Of a DNA stretch of 64,000 nt, positions 31,951 through 44,500 are shown piece after piece. A program made the position numbers and the translations under genes. The DNA is from Turritopsis dohrnii (lineage: Eukaryota > Cnidaria > Hydrozoa > Anthoathecata > Oceaniidae), in contig BQMF02000142.1 of assembly GCA_027922465.2 (NCBI GenBank), positions 372,001 through 436,000 on the forward strand. Direction: 5' to 3'. Below the pieces are notes generated by a model. It was given only the letters and a program-made list of their open reading frames with translations. It ran no database searches and was not told the origin of the DNA. How positions within the stretch are numbered: position 1 is the first letter of the stretch; each line of letters starts with the position of its first letter.

Positions 31951-34900
31951 TCATTCCTTTTTCTGTTGCTGCTTTCTCATCCACTTTTTACGAATGCCAT
32001 TCATCATGTTATATGTCTGTTTCTTGACGAGAAAGGCTGGCAAAAGCTGTTGCAGGAAAATCATCACCTCGTGACTCCAATATCCTGCCATTATGGGATT
32101 TAAACCAATAGCATTTACCATTTGCTTGGCAAATGCATCAGCTGAAGGGACGGTTAAACCACTTGGCCGAAGCTTGGACAATTTGGTAGCCACAAAGTGC
32201 GGGACAACAACCTGAAATGAACATCAAATGTCATAATTCCTAATGTGTGTTTCAGGCATCAAATTATTAATCCACCCTTTTAAAGGAGAATTAACGTCAA
32301 AAAGCAGTCTTGGCTAAAATAAAACTTTTTTACAAATAAAATGGTCTTGTCCAAATCCATCAGAAATTTTTAATTCACTCTTAAAAAAACATTTCAAGTC
32401 ATGCTCCACAACTGAACGTTGTTAGAGTTTACGACATCACATATGTATGATGGATGGAGACAGCATTAGTAGGAGTGAAAGTTTGTCCAGTGCGGGCGAA
32501 CTGAACAAAACGTCAGAAAGCAGTACTGTTTCAGTTTGCAATGAACATGATGAATCAACCAATGAATATGTAAGTGAATAACAAAATGAATAGACAACAA
32601 ATGAAAAGAAACAAAATGATTTAAAAAAACCCAACTAAACATGAGGTAAAAACTTAAAATAAGAACCAGCTCCACAAAAATACTCACGTTTTCATGAAAT
32701 TTGAAATGAACAGGTATTTAGAAAAAATGTGAACAATTTAATCAATTTCATTCCTTCACATGCATGATCATAAACGTTCGATCACCTATCCAAACATCAC
32801 CTTGTACATACGTGACGTCACAGTTTTAAGATATCAAAGATAAAATATCAAATTTTATTTTGCTTATAACTCGGTGAAACCTGATGCTATGGAGCTGAAA
32901 TTTGGAACATGAGTTCTTTTTTAGGAAGACTATCGAATTTTTGGGAAAAAACAACACATTGATTTCAACGTTAATTCTCCTTTAAGAATTATTAAGTGAT
33001 AATACACCGACTGTAAGTGGATCCACAGGAAAACTGTACCTGGCTTATAATTCCTTGCGATGCATATTCCGCTCCAATGGATTGCCCAAAGTAATCAACA
33101 AATGCCTGTATGAAAAAACAAAATTACTCACAAGACTGTAATAATAACATATAAAAGTAAATGATGTAAGGGGGAAAAAATTAATATTATTTCTAACGTT
33201 TGTGTTGTAGTTATGATGAAATATTTGTCCCCGGAACACCCCATTGAAATTAAGCAATACCCTCTTACTTTTGATACATGAAGGGCTACTAATAGAATGT
33301 TTTCAGCAAGATGACACGCAAAGTAGTGGAGAACGCAAACTTAGGGCCACAACAAATGATTGGTAATTCACATTAAGACTTTCAGTGCAATGACTGAGAG
33401 AATATATTTGTAAGAGTAAGTCCATAAGCAGACAATCCCATACAATTTTTAATCAGGAAAAGCAACCATGTAATACTAACTATTAGATATTACTACTTTA
33501 AAGATAATGTTTTAGATCGTTTTAAATGATTGAATAAATAAATCATATACGAGAGAATAATTGCACTCACCTTGGATGCACTGTAAACTGACAAAAAAGG
33601 AACCGGCAACAACGCTGAAGCGGAAGAGATGTGCACCACAATCCCTTTTTTTCTATAAAAATAGTGAAATGTGTAGTTGATTACAATTATAAGTCAGTGT
33701 CTGATCATAGCGGTGGCCTGACTGCCAGAGACTGTCAAAAATTGGTTCGGGCCACCAAAATTTTGGAAAATCAGTGTTGTGGTGGACGACTAGACAGGCG
33801 AAAAAAGTATATAAATTATATTACAATTTAAGAATTTCCATTACAAGAGATTTGAGTTTTATGTTTGCAGTTTCAGCTCTTTTTTTTGGAAGCATTTCTA
33901 AGCGTGTCCAAATGAAATTGTAGAGTCTTATTGAATATCGGGCCATTAAAATTTCCTTCGGGCCACCAAAAGTTCTAAAATCAACGATGTCAATGGCCCG
34001 GCATGATACCCAGATAAAATCTTAAGATTAGACACTGTAAGTCTTCACAGAACAAGTTGTATTATATAAGGGTATGGTATGAAAGAAGGCATTTAAGACA
34101 AACTGTTAAAATAACATTAATACAGTGGAAACCCTTATGAAAGTATTTTTGAACAAATGAGGTCAAGCTTGAACCTCACCATCCCAAACACATTTCACAA
34201 GATTTACACCATAAAAATCTGATGATAACGCTTTGACAGACGAACATATTGTTGACTAACAAAAAGTGGTTAGTGAAAATTATCACATGACAACTATGTA
34301 ACATTCTCATGATGAACCAAAGTATGATGCCTCCAAGAACAAAAAGGGGAAACACTTCTGAATAATAGATAACCTTCTACCAAGACCTCAATTTATTTTA
34401 TACGACATCAGTCTCCTTATTTATTATAATTATCATAATATTTATTATAATATAATATAATAATATATTATAATATACTATAATAATAATTATAACGTAT
34501 TATAATATTATCATATTCATTATATCATAATTCCAACAAATGAAATCAAAGTGAAGGAAAACACAGAGGATATATCTCTTGTTGGGTACCTTGAAGCCAT
34601 ACCATCAAGTACCATGTGTGTCATCTACAAAAAAAATAAAATAATACCATTAAAAAAGGATAAACAACATAAAACATGTAGCATAGTGTAAAAAGGCAGC
34701 AACATTTCAAAACTAATACATGAGCCAAATAGATCCAATCTTGTCTGAAATTCCGCATGAAATTTTCCCAAGTTACCGTGAAACCACTATATACATTCAA
34801 AAACGATTTGTATGTAACACTTCTGTTAAAAACACTGCATGTTTGCTTACAGCACTGAAGATGGATAAATAAAATCCGAAACACTTTTTTATTTCAAAAA

Positions 34901-36451
34901 ATGATTATCCATTTTTCGTGAATAAGTAGTATACTGAAAAATACTTATAGTAACCCAGTGGGTAAATTTGTTGAAAAATCACTGCAAAGGAGTGCATATC
35001 TATAGAAATATACGAGCTATTACAATAACAATGTTCTTCTTTGCAGTGACTTGCTGGCAATTTTGCCTATCTGGAAGTAGTAGTAGGAATAATCCAAACG
35101 TGGTCTTCACTAAATAGGGTCATACCTTGAGCACAGAAGTTACATTTAGATGCATCATGGTGTTGAAATACTGGAAAAAAATGAAAAATATTTCCATAGC
35201 CACTAACTCACAAAGTCCTGATTGTCAAAAGGATTTCCTCATACAAGCCAAACAAAGAACTTACATCATCGTTATAGCTAAGATAATAGTCTGGATGATC
35301 GTAACTCATACCCACATTATTAACTAAACAAAAAATACAGCAAACATGTCTAACAGATCCATGTTAGTTTATAATGCCACTTAATTCAATAAGAATGAAA
35401 AATGCATTGTGTGTTTCAATTTTGCATACACACCCAATAAACCAATCTCTAAGGCTTTCAGCTCCTCTTCAATTTTCTCATAACCAGTAGTCTTGCTGAA
35501 ATCAAAACTGATCGTTTTTATGTCGACGTTGAAAGATTCTAAAGAAACAATGCAAATAAAATATCAGCATAAGTACTTAGTGTTAAGGGACCAACAAGAT
35601 GAAAGAGAGTTTGAACTCAGTTACTCAGTTCACGTGCCACCTCCAATAACTTGTCTTCCGATCTACTAATCAAGACAATATTCAATCCTTGCTTTGCCAA
35701 CTAAAATATTAAAAAAGATACATAAGAGTTCTGATCTTTTATAGTATTCGTCATTGAGTCTAAAAATAGATAAGGTCAAATTTACCTGTTTGGCTATAGC
35801 TTTACCGATTCCATCAGTGGCTCCTGTAACAACTAAAAATGAATGGCAAACTTATATTGATGGGAGCTTGAGACCTGATTATTTCTTTCACACCTGGCCA
35901 CACAAACTAAAAATGGGACGTACATTATAAACAAATATAATGAGACTAGTAACCCGGGAAAAATATTTTACCACATCTAACTTCGAAAATGATGTACGCA
36001 AATCCCGTGTCGAAAAAAGGTGACGAAAAATATAATCAAGGTGTGCAACACCCGTGACGAAAATTTGAATCACCAGGGGATGCAATGCAATGGTTCTCTT
36101 GTGACGATAAAAAAAACGTGCATATGCTACTATATAATAATCATAAAAAAGCGCATGGCCTCAAGAAGAATATGACCACGATAAGAAGATTTTGACCGTA
36201 AAATTCAACAAAATTTATCACTGTCTAAAATAAAAGTGTGACACACACTCGCTATTATATTATAAGATCATCAGGAAAAGAAAACATAACACAAAAGAAA
36301 TTAAAATACCTGCCCAGGATCCATATTTCTTTAAACACAGCTTCATACCAAAAGTAGGTAACACATACAGGCGAACGACAAGCCATAAGAACTGAGTCAA
36401 AGTTATGCCATACTTGATCACTAGAAAACCACCCAACACTTGCCAGAACAT
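31951..36451 (-). CDS. HSD17B12: very-long-chain 3-oxoacyl-CoA reductase / 17-beta-HSD type 12
   Basis: Ten exons on the minus strand: 36310-36451, 35786-35832, 35625-35700, 35434-35538, 35265-35323, 35126-35170, 34590-34624, 33571-33652, 33040-33105 and 31951-32211; sum 918 nt, 305 residues, all phases consistent. An N-terminal hydrophobic anchor (about 5-40) precedes the Rossmann motif VVTGATDGIGKAIA (about 48-61), the NNVG motif (about 125), the catalytic Ser in HISSASAL (about 177-182) and YSASK (about 194). HFVATKL lies near the start of the last exon, and the C-terminus is Lys-rich (KQQQKKE). The enzyme reduces 3-ketoacyl-CoA in the ER fatty-acid elongation cycle with NADPH; vertebrate type 12 also acts on estrone. 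The C-terminal lysines resemble, but do not exactly match, a KKxx ER-retrieval signal. A MITE lies between exons 6 and 5. Confidence 0.93.
34127..34254 (-). repeat. SINE family A, truncated tail
   Basis: Matches 20270-20397: shared blocks include GTATTTTTGAACAAATGAGG, CCCA.ACACATTTCAC and GACAGACGAACATATTG. The tRNA-like head is absent. It lies in an HSD17B12 intron. Confidence 0.75.
34425..34535. repeat. AT satellite (TAATAT-type)
   Basis: Almost pure A/T, built from ATTATAAT and TAATATA words in both orientations; low complexity. Confidence 0.8.
34953..35073 (-). mobile_element. CCCAGTGGG-family MITE, copy 18
   Basis: Reverse order: CCCAGTGGGTAAATTTGTTG, GAGTGCATATCTATAG, TTCTTCTTTGCAGTGAC, ending TTGCCTATCTGG. 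It sits in the HSD17B12 intron between exons 7 and 6. Confidence 0.85.
35930..36260. repeat. dispersed repeat with GACTAGTAACCCG start
   Basis: Begins near ATAATGAGACTAGTAACCCG and ends near TTTTGACCGT...GTGTGACACACAC. The same start and end blocks, with a different middle, frame 55752-56205 (ACTAGTAACTCG ... CATTTTGACCATTAAAA), and the end alone is at 3075-3155. It lies in HSD17B12 intron 1. No inverted ends were seen. Confidence 0.55.
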
Positions 36452-39090
36452 TGTGTTTTTGTACTATATGTGAAGTTTTAAGGTTATTTTCACAGTAACG
36501 GTTTGCATTAAATCAATTTTGACTAAGAAATTTGTAATGTATGAAGACACAAAGTTATGAACTCACAAGAATTTTTTACACACTCACTTTCACAAAATTT
36601 TTGAAGGTTGCTTCTAAAATCAAACTGATGTTTTGTCCCATAATAAATTATTCTTAAATTTTTGAACAACCTAAAGACGGAATTTGGTTCAATTTTCAGG
36701 TTTGTTCTCAGTAGATTTCTGGGAAGGAATTCATTGACTCTCTTAGATTTATAACAAAATTCAATAAAACTGTTATAATGCTGTACTCACTGGGTTCCCG
36801 ACTGACTTTATGGGTGAGTAAAAAAGAAAAAATCCTGTATCAATACAACAAATCTCAAGGTGGCATATAACATATAATTAAGGTACCTCAAAATGATCAA
36901 TAAATTATATATGAGCTATAATAGGCTCTAATAAAATGGGGAACAAGGTTTCTTTTTAGAGACCATTCTGAAAAATATTTGAAAGACATATTCCATGACT
37001 TGATGCGTTGGGATTTCACAGAGTATAATCCAGATAAAGTTTCAATTGTTGGATGATTTATCAAGCAGCACAAGTGTTATAATCATAAGGGGAAAAGTCA
37101 ATCAAAATTGTGTCTTTTAGAGACACGAGGCAATACAGACTTAATACCAGAAATGAAACGTGTTAAAAATGGTGTTGATACGACTTAAGCATGCCAGAAA
37201 CATAACCATCAATTTCAATATCATCTGAAGGCACAAATGATGCACAATTGAATTTCTGAACAAGTGGTTATACTGTTGTTGTATTTACTCTGATGAAATC
37301 TCAGTTTCAATTTGCTTCATATCCAGAAATGGTTTAACAATGGGGTCTCCTGGTGAATTCAGATTTTGACAAACATCGATCTATGATTGGACATTCTATA
37401 GAAAACCAAAAGAAAGTCGAGTTTCTACAATGTAGTACCGGACCTCTTAGTAAATATTTTTGTTGTACCTAACAGCAGCTCACCGTTTTTTCTTCTATTA
37501 TACATGGTCCCATTTTTTAGGATTCAATCACAACATGAAGTTGGACTTGGTTCAGAATCTATCGATGTCTTAACTTTCAAAGTGATGGAAGGGAACTCCT
37601 GAGGAGCCCAACAATAAAATGGCATTAATTGACGAAAGAAGTAACTTGTTGGCAACCCCTTTAAGCCCTTTTCATGCAGTTGCTCCAGTTTCAGACTGTT
37701 GAGCTAACCCAATCTAATCTAAACCCAAACAATTTGCTTAGCTATGACTGTTGTTCCAGATGTGCCAACAATGATTCGATGATGAATGAAGAGTGCATGA
37801 TGAGCAGACCGTGTGAGGACACTAGTTTTCCAAGATGTGTGACTGAATGTGTGCTACGTTGCCTTTCCTTCACCGTATATATATTTTAAACAGTAACCTC
37901 GCATATCAATTGAGCATTGCATTTCATCTGGAGAAGCCTAGTACTTCATGTAATAACAGTATCAATCGGAAGAACATTCTTGAAAAGAAAACTAGCATGT
38001 AACAGCAGCATTTGCTTTTCACTGGCTTTTGAAATTTTCAAGCACTTTTGATTTTTCGATGGGAAATCATGATTTTTCATACCTTCTAATAATGATAGTT
38101 TCAGTGGCTGCTATGCAGATCGACTAATGCAAAATCATCCCTTGTGCCAAAACCTGAAAATTTGAACTTTGTATGATTTTTACTGACAATTTAACAAAAG
38201 AAAAGGGAAAGTGAGTTGGTTGGTTTTAGATTGATGTCTATTACTGTCTTTATCTCCTACTTTGGCTTAAAATATCCCCCTTACCTTTGTACCTACAGAT
38301 TTTAGATTTTATCTTTTACAGCAAGTCTGTAGCATTAGAGTATATACATCTGCCAATTTCGAATAAATAATAAGAAAACGTAAATAATTCATTCAAAAGC
38401 CTCTTAATATCCTATGAAATAACTAATTTCTTCCAGTTCTGTTAAAGCTCTGAGCTTATTCTCAACTTTCCATGCACATTCCACATTTCCGGCCAGAACG
38501 ATGTTTATGATAGATAACATGATAAGCAGAGAAACTTATTATATATGACATTTATCGCATCCGAGTTCAATTATTGCCCTTAAGTTTGGGGATTTGGTTG
38601 TAGAAGATCTATTGCAAATATAGATCGAGTTTTGACAAGGGCATGTTCACACTCAAAACTGGGATACATATCTCACCTAGAAGGTATTCATGTACAACAT
38701 TGTAGACTATTATCAAAAGAGCTCTACAAGACAAAATGTGAGTTGAATCCTTCTTACATGAAATATGTGTTCCCCTTTAGAAATGATATTGTACACAACT
38801 TAAGATCTTCAAATGTTTTAGTGAGAGCTCGGGTCAACTGCAAATTATGGTACCCCCCTTCCGACCGAAATCAAGTTGGCAACGCCATTAAACAAATTCT
38901 GTAGTGCCTTGAACCAACAAAATGATCTCCAATGCAAATGCAGGATCTTAATTTAGGCTTTATATAATTTTTTTCTTTTGTAACAGTCAATTTTAATTAG
39001 TTTTAATAGATTAACCATATTCTCTTGTAGAATCATTCATGATACTATCCATCTCACTACATTGTTTGATTCTATAAGCCAAACGCCAAA
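36452..39090. other. intergenic, no gene recognised
   Basis: AT-rich. Short open frames at 37674-37889 and 38632-38904 were examined; neither has a confident domain or splice context. The upstream region of HSD17B12 falls at the left edge. Confidence 0.45.
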
Positions 39091-39211
39091 AGCCAAACGT
39101 GAAATTTTTTTATTTAGCGAACATAAACTCTCGCAATTCAGAGGTTCCATTTATTTTCGCCTGCATAAACTTTCGCGAAGAGCAAATTTCAAAATATTTT
39201 GCGTGAATATA

Positions 39212-40147
39212 CAGGCCTGGTCATAAGATTTTAGACCCGCGTGCGATGGCTCGCATGTCTATATTTTCCAGATGTGCCATTTTTTTCGCACGCCTTGTTA
39301 CATTTTGGGCGTGCGTTTTTGTTTTAAGGAGTGCCATACCAGGCCTTGACATAACAACTAATTGGCCTGCGCGATTCCCTAATTTCGTTACAAATGATGA
39401 AATTTTACTTATTGAAGTCGGGCGACGATTTAACCAGTGAACCCCAAACACTGGAGGCATTGCAGCCCTTATCTTCGACTTCAGTGCATATCAATGCTTT
39501 CTTTTTTTAACTACGAGTTCTTCGTGTTTTATTGATGTATCACGTGAAAATTCAATTAACAAAATACATCTTTGTTAGTTAACGGAAAACAACTATATAA
39601 TAACGATCACTCAGCATAATTTATAATCTTCATATAACTATATTTAGAATGAATTAACAAAATTTCCTGAATTGATCTGTGTACAGGTGTTGTTTGCAAA
39701 AATATTTTGAATTAACAAAACCCTTTGTTTGAAAGGCTTTTGAAAGTTACTATGATTTTTGAACATTATTTCCTATTTATCAAAATGAAGTAAGAACATT
39801 GTTTTTCTTATATTTTTCTATAATCCAATTGTTGTAATTTCAATTGCCTTTTTGATGTCGTATTTTACGAAACATTCTCTATACTCTCTTGAATGTCATA
39901 TGTGCATACGTATAATGAAGGATTATAAAGTAAAACAAAGAAGTTATTAAACAAACAGTAGCTGAAATTTGATGAAAGAAATAATAAGGCTAATTTATAG
40001 TCGAAGCTGACAGATATTTTTGGAAAAACTTAAAATTTTATTGCACGCCTGTTAAGATAAGGTGTGCGATAGAGCGCACGTCTCTTTTTTTTCAGGCGTG
40101 TGCCGAGGCGTGCGCGTGCGATTGCACGCCTCTCACGACCAGTCCTG
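39212..40147. mobile_element. 936-bp DNA transposon-like element, ends CAGG/CCTG, 5-bp TSD
   Basis: The left end CAGGCCTGGTCATAAGA and the reversed right end CAGGACTGGTCGTGAGA are inverted repeats. GTGCG-rich words (GCGTGCGATGG, GCGTGCGCGTGCG) lie just inside each end. ATATA flanks both ends (39207-39211, 40148-40152), and joining the flanks restores a continuous TTCGCGAA-rich sequence. CAGG ends recall hAT-like elements, but hAT usually duplicates 8 bp. No transposase frame inside. Confidence 0.7.
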
Positions 40148-40831
40148 ATATACTTTCGCGAATCAGAAATAAATTGCAAATTTCAAAGGTCCCTTGTAAT
40201 TGTCCCTAAGAGAAAAAATAGTGTGGGGCGAATTGTTTCAATTTTTCTTCCCATGCGATTTGAAGAGGTAGAGTCGATATTTTTGCCCAATCTTATTCTA
40301 TGTTATCCTTCCTTAAAGGTAAAATTGATGACGTCACAAAATGTTTAAACGCTAATAACTTCTCAACTATCAACACTAAGGACATGTTTTATATACCAAA
40401 ATTGCTTATTTTTCGAGTTCTATCGAATGGTATAATTTGTATAAATTCCGAAAAACAATTTCGATTTATATTGGGCCCAATGACGTCATAATTGGGCCCG
40501 TTAGGGGTCACAAGCCAAATGTAAAAATTAACAATTCATACATCAGATGTATGAAAATACAAAAAATATATATAGAAAATGCGTAAAGCAACAAAAAAAG
40601 ATGTCATATCTTTATATAGTTTCTCTTTTATAATCAGTTTTTCTAAATAAATATTGGCATTAACTTTCGCGTTTGACCAAATTTAAAACATTTCATGGAC
40701 ATAAACTTTCGTGAATGGATCCTCTGAATTTTTCTTTCATGATTTTTTATCGAATAAGCGAAAAACGCAAAAGTTTCTGCCCATGAAAGTCTGTACGTTT
40801 GAAGTATAATAAAGAATATATCTATCTATCT

Positions 40832-41066
40832 AACATATTTGCCATATTTTTTTACTAGTTGGCTCTTCATATAAAAATAACCCTAATCCTAACCCTGACC
40901 CTAACCCTAACCCTGACCCTGGACGGAGAGTGGGGGGTGCGAAAAGGAAATAGCACCCATAAGAAATTTGGTAGATCATCATCAAGGGTCAGGGTTAGGA
41001 TTAGGGTTATTTTTTATCTCCTGTGATGAAGAGCCCACTAGTAAAAAGAAATTGGCAGATACATTA
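40832..41066. mobile_element. foldback element carrying telomere-like repeats
   Basis: The outer arms match: TTTTTTACTAGTTGGCTCTTC at the left and, reversed, TTTTTACTAGTGGGCTCTTC at the right. Inside each arm is a run of telomere-type repeats (ATAACCCTAATCCTAACCC at 40878 and its mirror GGGTTAGGATTAGGGTTAT ending 41010). A short unique core of about 65 bp separates them. Confidence 0.8.
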
Positions 41067-41550
41067 TTTTCCTTCTTATAGAGGTGATTTTTCATATTGG
41101 GTTATTACTGCTATGGGATGCCCGTCTTAAAGGAAGTTTCGCTGTAGACATACTTCCGCGCCGGCGAGCTTTTTTTAGAGAGCAGACACTGCACTTGCAT
41201 TTAAATTTGCATTAAATTGGATGCACATAGCTGCACTTGCCAGTCATAAAAAGGGCAAGTACTTCTGAGACAAGAATACAACAGTATAATAGTTTATAAG
41301 AGATATTCCTTGATGATAATGAACGAGTACCAACTACAAACTTTCTAAACTTGAAAAGCACGAGGATGCAATAATGGCTGACGTTTTGCAATCCTGTACT
41401 GTGCAGGGAGGAGGAGGGTTTGATTTTTACACCAGGGCGTTTATTATTTTGGTTCATCATACGCCCATTGTGTAAACCTCGTCGTGGTGTTGTTTCTTCC
41501 CCAGGATTTCTTGCTTTTCTATGTATGATGATGGACGACGGCGAATTAAT

Positions 41551-44500
41551 TTATTCGTCATTGGTGACATGTCTCTGTTTAACGGTCTCTTTCTCAATCA
41601 AAGCAGCTAAGTTTTCCATCACCTCCGTTAGATGATTTGCGCCCTATGTGTTCCAATTTTCATTCATAAAAATTTGCACAAAGCACAATTGAATGGTACG
41701 GTGGTATGAAACAGAGTATGATCATTATGTATATCCAGCTTTCCCCGATTATATGCTAGCTGTATTAAGGGGATAATAACATTTCTGGGAATGGGGTATG
41801 ATGACTTATGATTCATCCAGTTTTCCCCAATTACCGTAGCTGCATTCATTGTTGTTCCATACATGTTTATTTCGTCTTTTGTGACCAAAAATGGTTGAAA
41901 CGAACAGCGTTTTCAGTTCTTCCTTTTGGGGTTTACTCCCAAGTTCCGTCACAGAATCAACTAACTCCTGTTTAATGCAATCAAAATGAAAGTGATCTTC
42001 GCATAAAACACAATCTTTACCGAATTTTGTGTTGTTTATATGCATGTCTGCTCAACTAATGTTGTTCAACCAACGCAAGCATCGTAGTTTTTCCTTAGGA
42101 TTCTTAGGTTTTAGAATCATGAAAAAAAAAGAATTTTTCTCTCTATCAAAGTTTTCTTTTGGGAATTTCTGCATCCCGCTGGTTTACAAGTAGGCCTTTT
42201 TTTTCAGTAAAAAAAAAAATCACGGATCGACATGAGAACTCAATATTATACTGATGGAGCGCAGAAAAATAGTTCAGCGTAACTGATGCCACGAAATCTC
42301 CTCTGTATGCGCTACTTTAACAACGCTGCAAAGGATTATCTTATGCGAACATATAGGATAAAAATAGCTAAAAAGTACTTTCAATGAATTGTATTATTTT
42401 CCCCAATAAAATTATGGCTTAACAAGAGGATTTAATGAAAAACATTTTCCCCTTTAAGGCCTTTCTCGGAACATGTGTATGAAATTCGGGTGAGATCATC
42501 ATGACTCATCCAGCTTTCCCCGATTGTTCTTCCACCACATATCCCCGAGTATTGAAAACTGAGAAACCGCTGATGAAATCAAAACCAAACAAACATCATG
42601 GGTTTCGTCCTTCAGAGTCGATATTCGATAAAAAGAAAAGAGAATACAGAATTACCGAGAGCCGTAAATAAATAACAATCAATTGTAAAATATGCTTCAG
42701 GAAATCTTATATATTACAGAACATTTGAACATGAAGCGTAAGTTATTAACATAAGGCATTGACTGCGGCCTTCATTCATTTGTAAAAACACTTCTCATAC
42801 GAATGACGTCACAGAACACAGTAGGCAAAATCTTCAAAAAGTCACTGCGACGGAGAGCATTTTTATTGAACTTGTGTGTAAATTTATATAGAAATGCACT
42901 CCTTCGCAGAAATTTTTAACAAGAGTGCCGTGTTTCAGCACTGAAAGACAGGAAATCAACAACCAACATTGATAAAGATTGATTCTTGTGATTTGACATG
43001 ATAATAAAAAAAAACCCTTAAAAAACAACAGACGGTCTAACTCTCAACTATAGGAAGTTTCTCTAATTCCTTAAAAATATGCACTTACTAAGAAAATATA
43101 CTATAAAATTGCAATACATAGTATTAACAGTGTATGACCATGTTGGGAGGCGAGGTTTCACGATTCTTTGACCAGAATAGAAATGAAAACAACCATATCT
43201 TCAAAACATTAGAAGATTGGAGGAAGTTTTGAACGCAAGTATGCCTGTAGGTACGGTGTGGATAAAATATATAAAGTCGTGAATTGAATTATGAATACTA
43301 ATTAATGCTAAGTTAATTTAAAGATATCAAAATTTTTTGCTCATATCAAATGAACCCTAAACATTATCCCTTGTAACAAGTTAATGCGATGATGTGAATA
43401 TCAGCCAATAACAACATCTCTTTAAAGATTCCTCTTAATCTGATTGGTTGACGGTCACATTCCAACTGAGTATCTGAAGTGTGATTGGTACAAATCGAAA
43501 GTTACTATCAAGGTGAGGAAAGTTTAATCTGGTACTTGATCGTACATGGAAAGAGAGGAGTTTAACTTGTTGATGATCTACGAAAAAAAAAACGGAAACG
43601 AGAAGTTACTATAACAACAACAGTTACTATAACAACAACAGTTACTATAACAACAACATTAACGACAACAGCTGCAGCAACAAAACATTAACGGTTGAAC
43701 TTTAAAGATAATGAACTATCATAAGGTCGAGAAAAACATGTGTCAGCAGTTTTCTTGTGAGATAATCTCCACGAGGGAGCCAATCATTTTTTTTTTACTT
43801 TGTTTGAGCGCATTGTTAATAATAAACAGCTGCTCGTTCCCAGACCATTTCTGAATTGTTCTATTTCTACTGAGATCTGCATATCGCAACCCTCAGCTCT
43901 ACATATAACAGTTCATTATCTTTAAAGATTGTGACGCCGAAAACAATAACGACAATAGTGACGAGAATAAAAATGACGACGAGAACTACACGAGCAACGA
44001 CAACTATTACAACAAACATTACAACAAAATTAGCAACGACAAAAAAACTTAACGACACCAAGACAACAAAGAGAAAAATATCAGTAAGGACAGCGACAAT
44101 AAAAAGTAAAACCGACGCCGACATGGAGGCACAACAGCAAGATGACGTATAATGAAATATACCTCTTGATGGAATTGTATTTGCTCTCTCAAGAACGATT
44201 GCATGACTTGCTTAAAGTCCCTACATCTTTCTCTGTGAAAATGATGGATTTCAGCTAAACAAAAACACCAAAACTCACTGTAAACAACGCCAGTGGGCAA
44301 ATTTGTCAGAGGTACTAACATAATGGAGTGAAGTACTTTTCAAATATAGTCGAAGTGTAGAAAGGTGCTTACCAAACATAGCTGATGAAAAGTACTTTTC
44401 AAACACAGTCGAAGTGTAGAAAGGTGCTAACCAAACATAACTGATGAAAAGTACTTTTCAAACACAGTCGAAGTGTAGAAAGGTGCTTACCAAACATAGA

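Noticed and set aside
38632..38904. 90-codon frame with HNLRSSNVLVRARV, vaguely like the end of a LINE reverse transcriptase
   Set aside because: Only a few scattered matches, no catalytic block upstream; too weak to annotate.
43867..44152. Val-rich and Thr-rich frames on opposite strands
   Set aside because: Products of an ACA/ACG simple-sequence tract.
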